A stretch of DNA of 13,503 bases from a candidate division LCP-89 bacterium. GTDB lineage: Bacteria > Electryoneota > B3-LCP. This document shows, one piece after another, positions 13,411-13,503 of this stretch (position 1 is the stretch's first letter; the number at the start of each line of letters is the position of its first letter). A model generated the notes under the pieces. That model saw nothing but the letters and a program-made list of their open reading frames with translations. It made no database searches and had not been told where the DNA came from. Location of the stretch: positions 1 to 13,503 of the forward strand of contig JALGZU010000109.1 in assembly GCA_025774735.1 (NCBI GenBank), given 5' to 3'. A program made the position numbers and the translations under genes.

Positions 13411-13503
13411 GTGAAAATTTGGTCAGTGAGCTTGGACTTACTGAATGTTGTATTCCAACACTTCGCCGAATTACCTTCCCCCGGGGAGATAAAAAAACGA
13501 CAA

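Overview
The window is a moderately GC-rich bacterial chromosomal segment, densely packed with 14 real or probable genes and no mobile element, CRISPR, rRNA or tRNA. A lipoprotein with a lipobox, an exported S41 protease and a rubrerythrin suggest a Gram-negative (diderm) organism that lives anaerobically or meets oxygen only at low levels. The long C-terminal extension on the S41 protease recalls forms from the Bacteroidetes/Zixibacteria-like (FCB) side of the tree. I cannot place the organism more closely than an uncultivated or little-studied lineage.

Layout. (1) Minus strand, 1-1697: a Nudix ADP-ribose pyrophosphatase, then a strong promoter and a structured ~255-nt leader that may encode a 61-residue peptide, then phoH running off the left edge. 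(2) Plus strand, 1939-6586: a tightly coupled cofactor operon behind a perfect TATAAT, pdxA (vitamin B6) - ctpA-like S41 protease - thiL - thiD (thiamine). thiL is split by a 22-bp tandem duplication that shifts the frame; deleting one copy restores a full 330-residue enzyme. (3) Minus strand, 6546-7156: rubrerythrin with its own extended -10 promoter, overlapping the end of thiD tail to tail by 41 bp. (4) Minus strand, 7179-9904: SDR oxidoreductase - PAS histidine kinase - lipoprotein with a pilin/GspG-like domain - FmdB-type zinc ribbon, closed by a strong terminator. (5) Minus strand, 9941-12796: GYF_2-like membrane protein - acyl-CoA dehydrogenase with an altered catalytic site - PfkB-family sugar kinase, closed by a second terminator. 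(6) Minus strand, 13151-13410: a 54-residue arginine-rich repeat protein with its own promoter.

How they fit together. pdxA, thiL and thiD make PLP and thiamine pyrophosphate, so the plus-strand operon is mainly a cofactor unit with a processing protease inserted. The minus-strand groups look like separate small units: redox and stress (rubrerythrin), signalling (orphan kinase plus lipoprotein), and metabolism of unknown substrate (ACAD plus PfkB). The observations most worth a second look are the thiL duplication, the non-canonical active sites of the ACAD and PdxA, the phoH leader with its possible small ORF, and the arginine-rich repeat protein.
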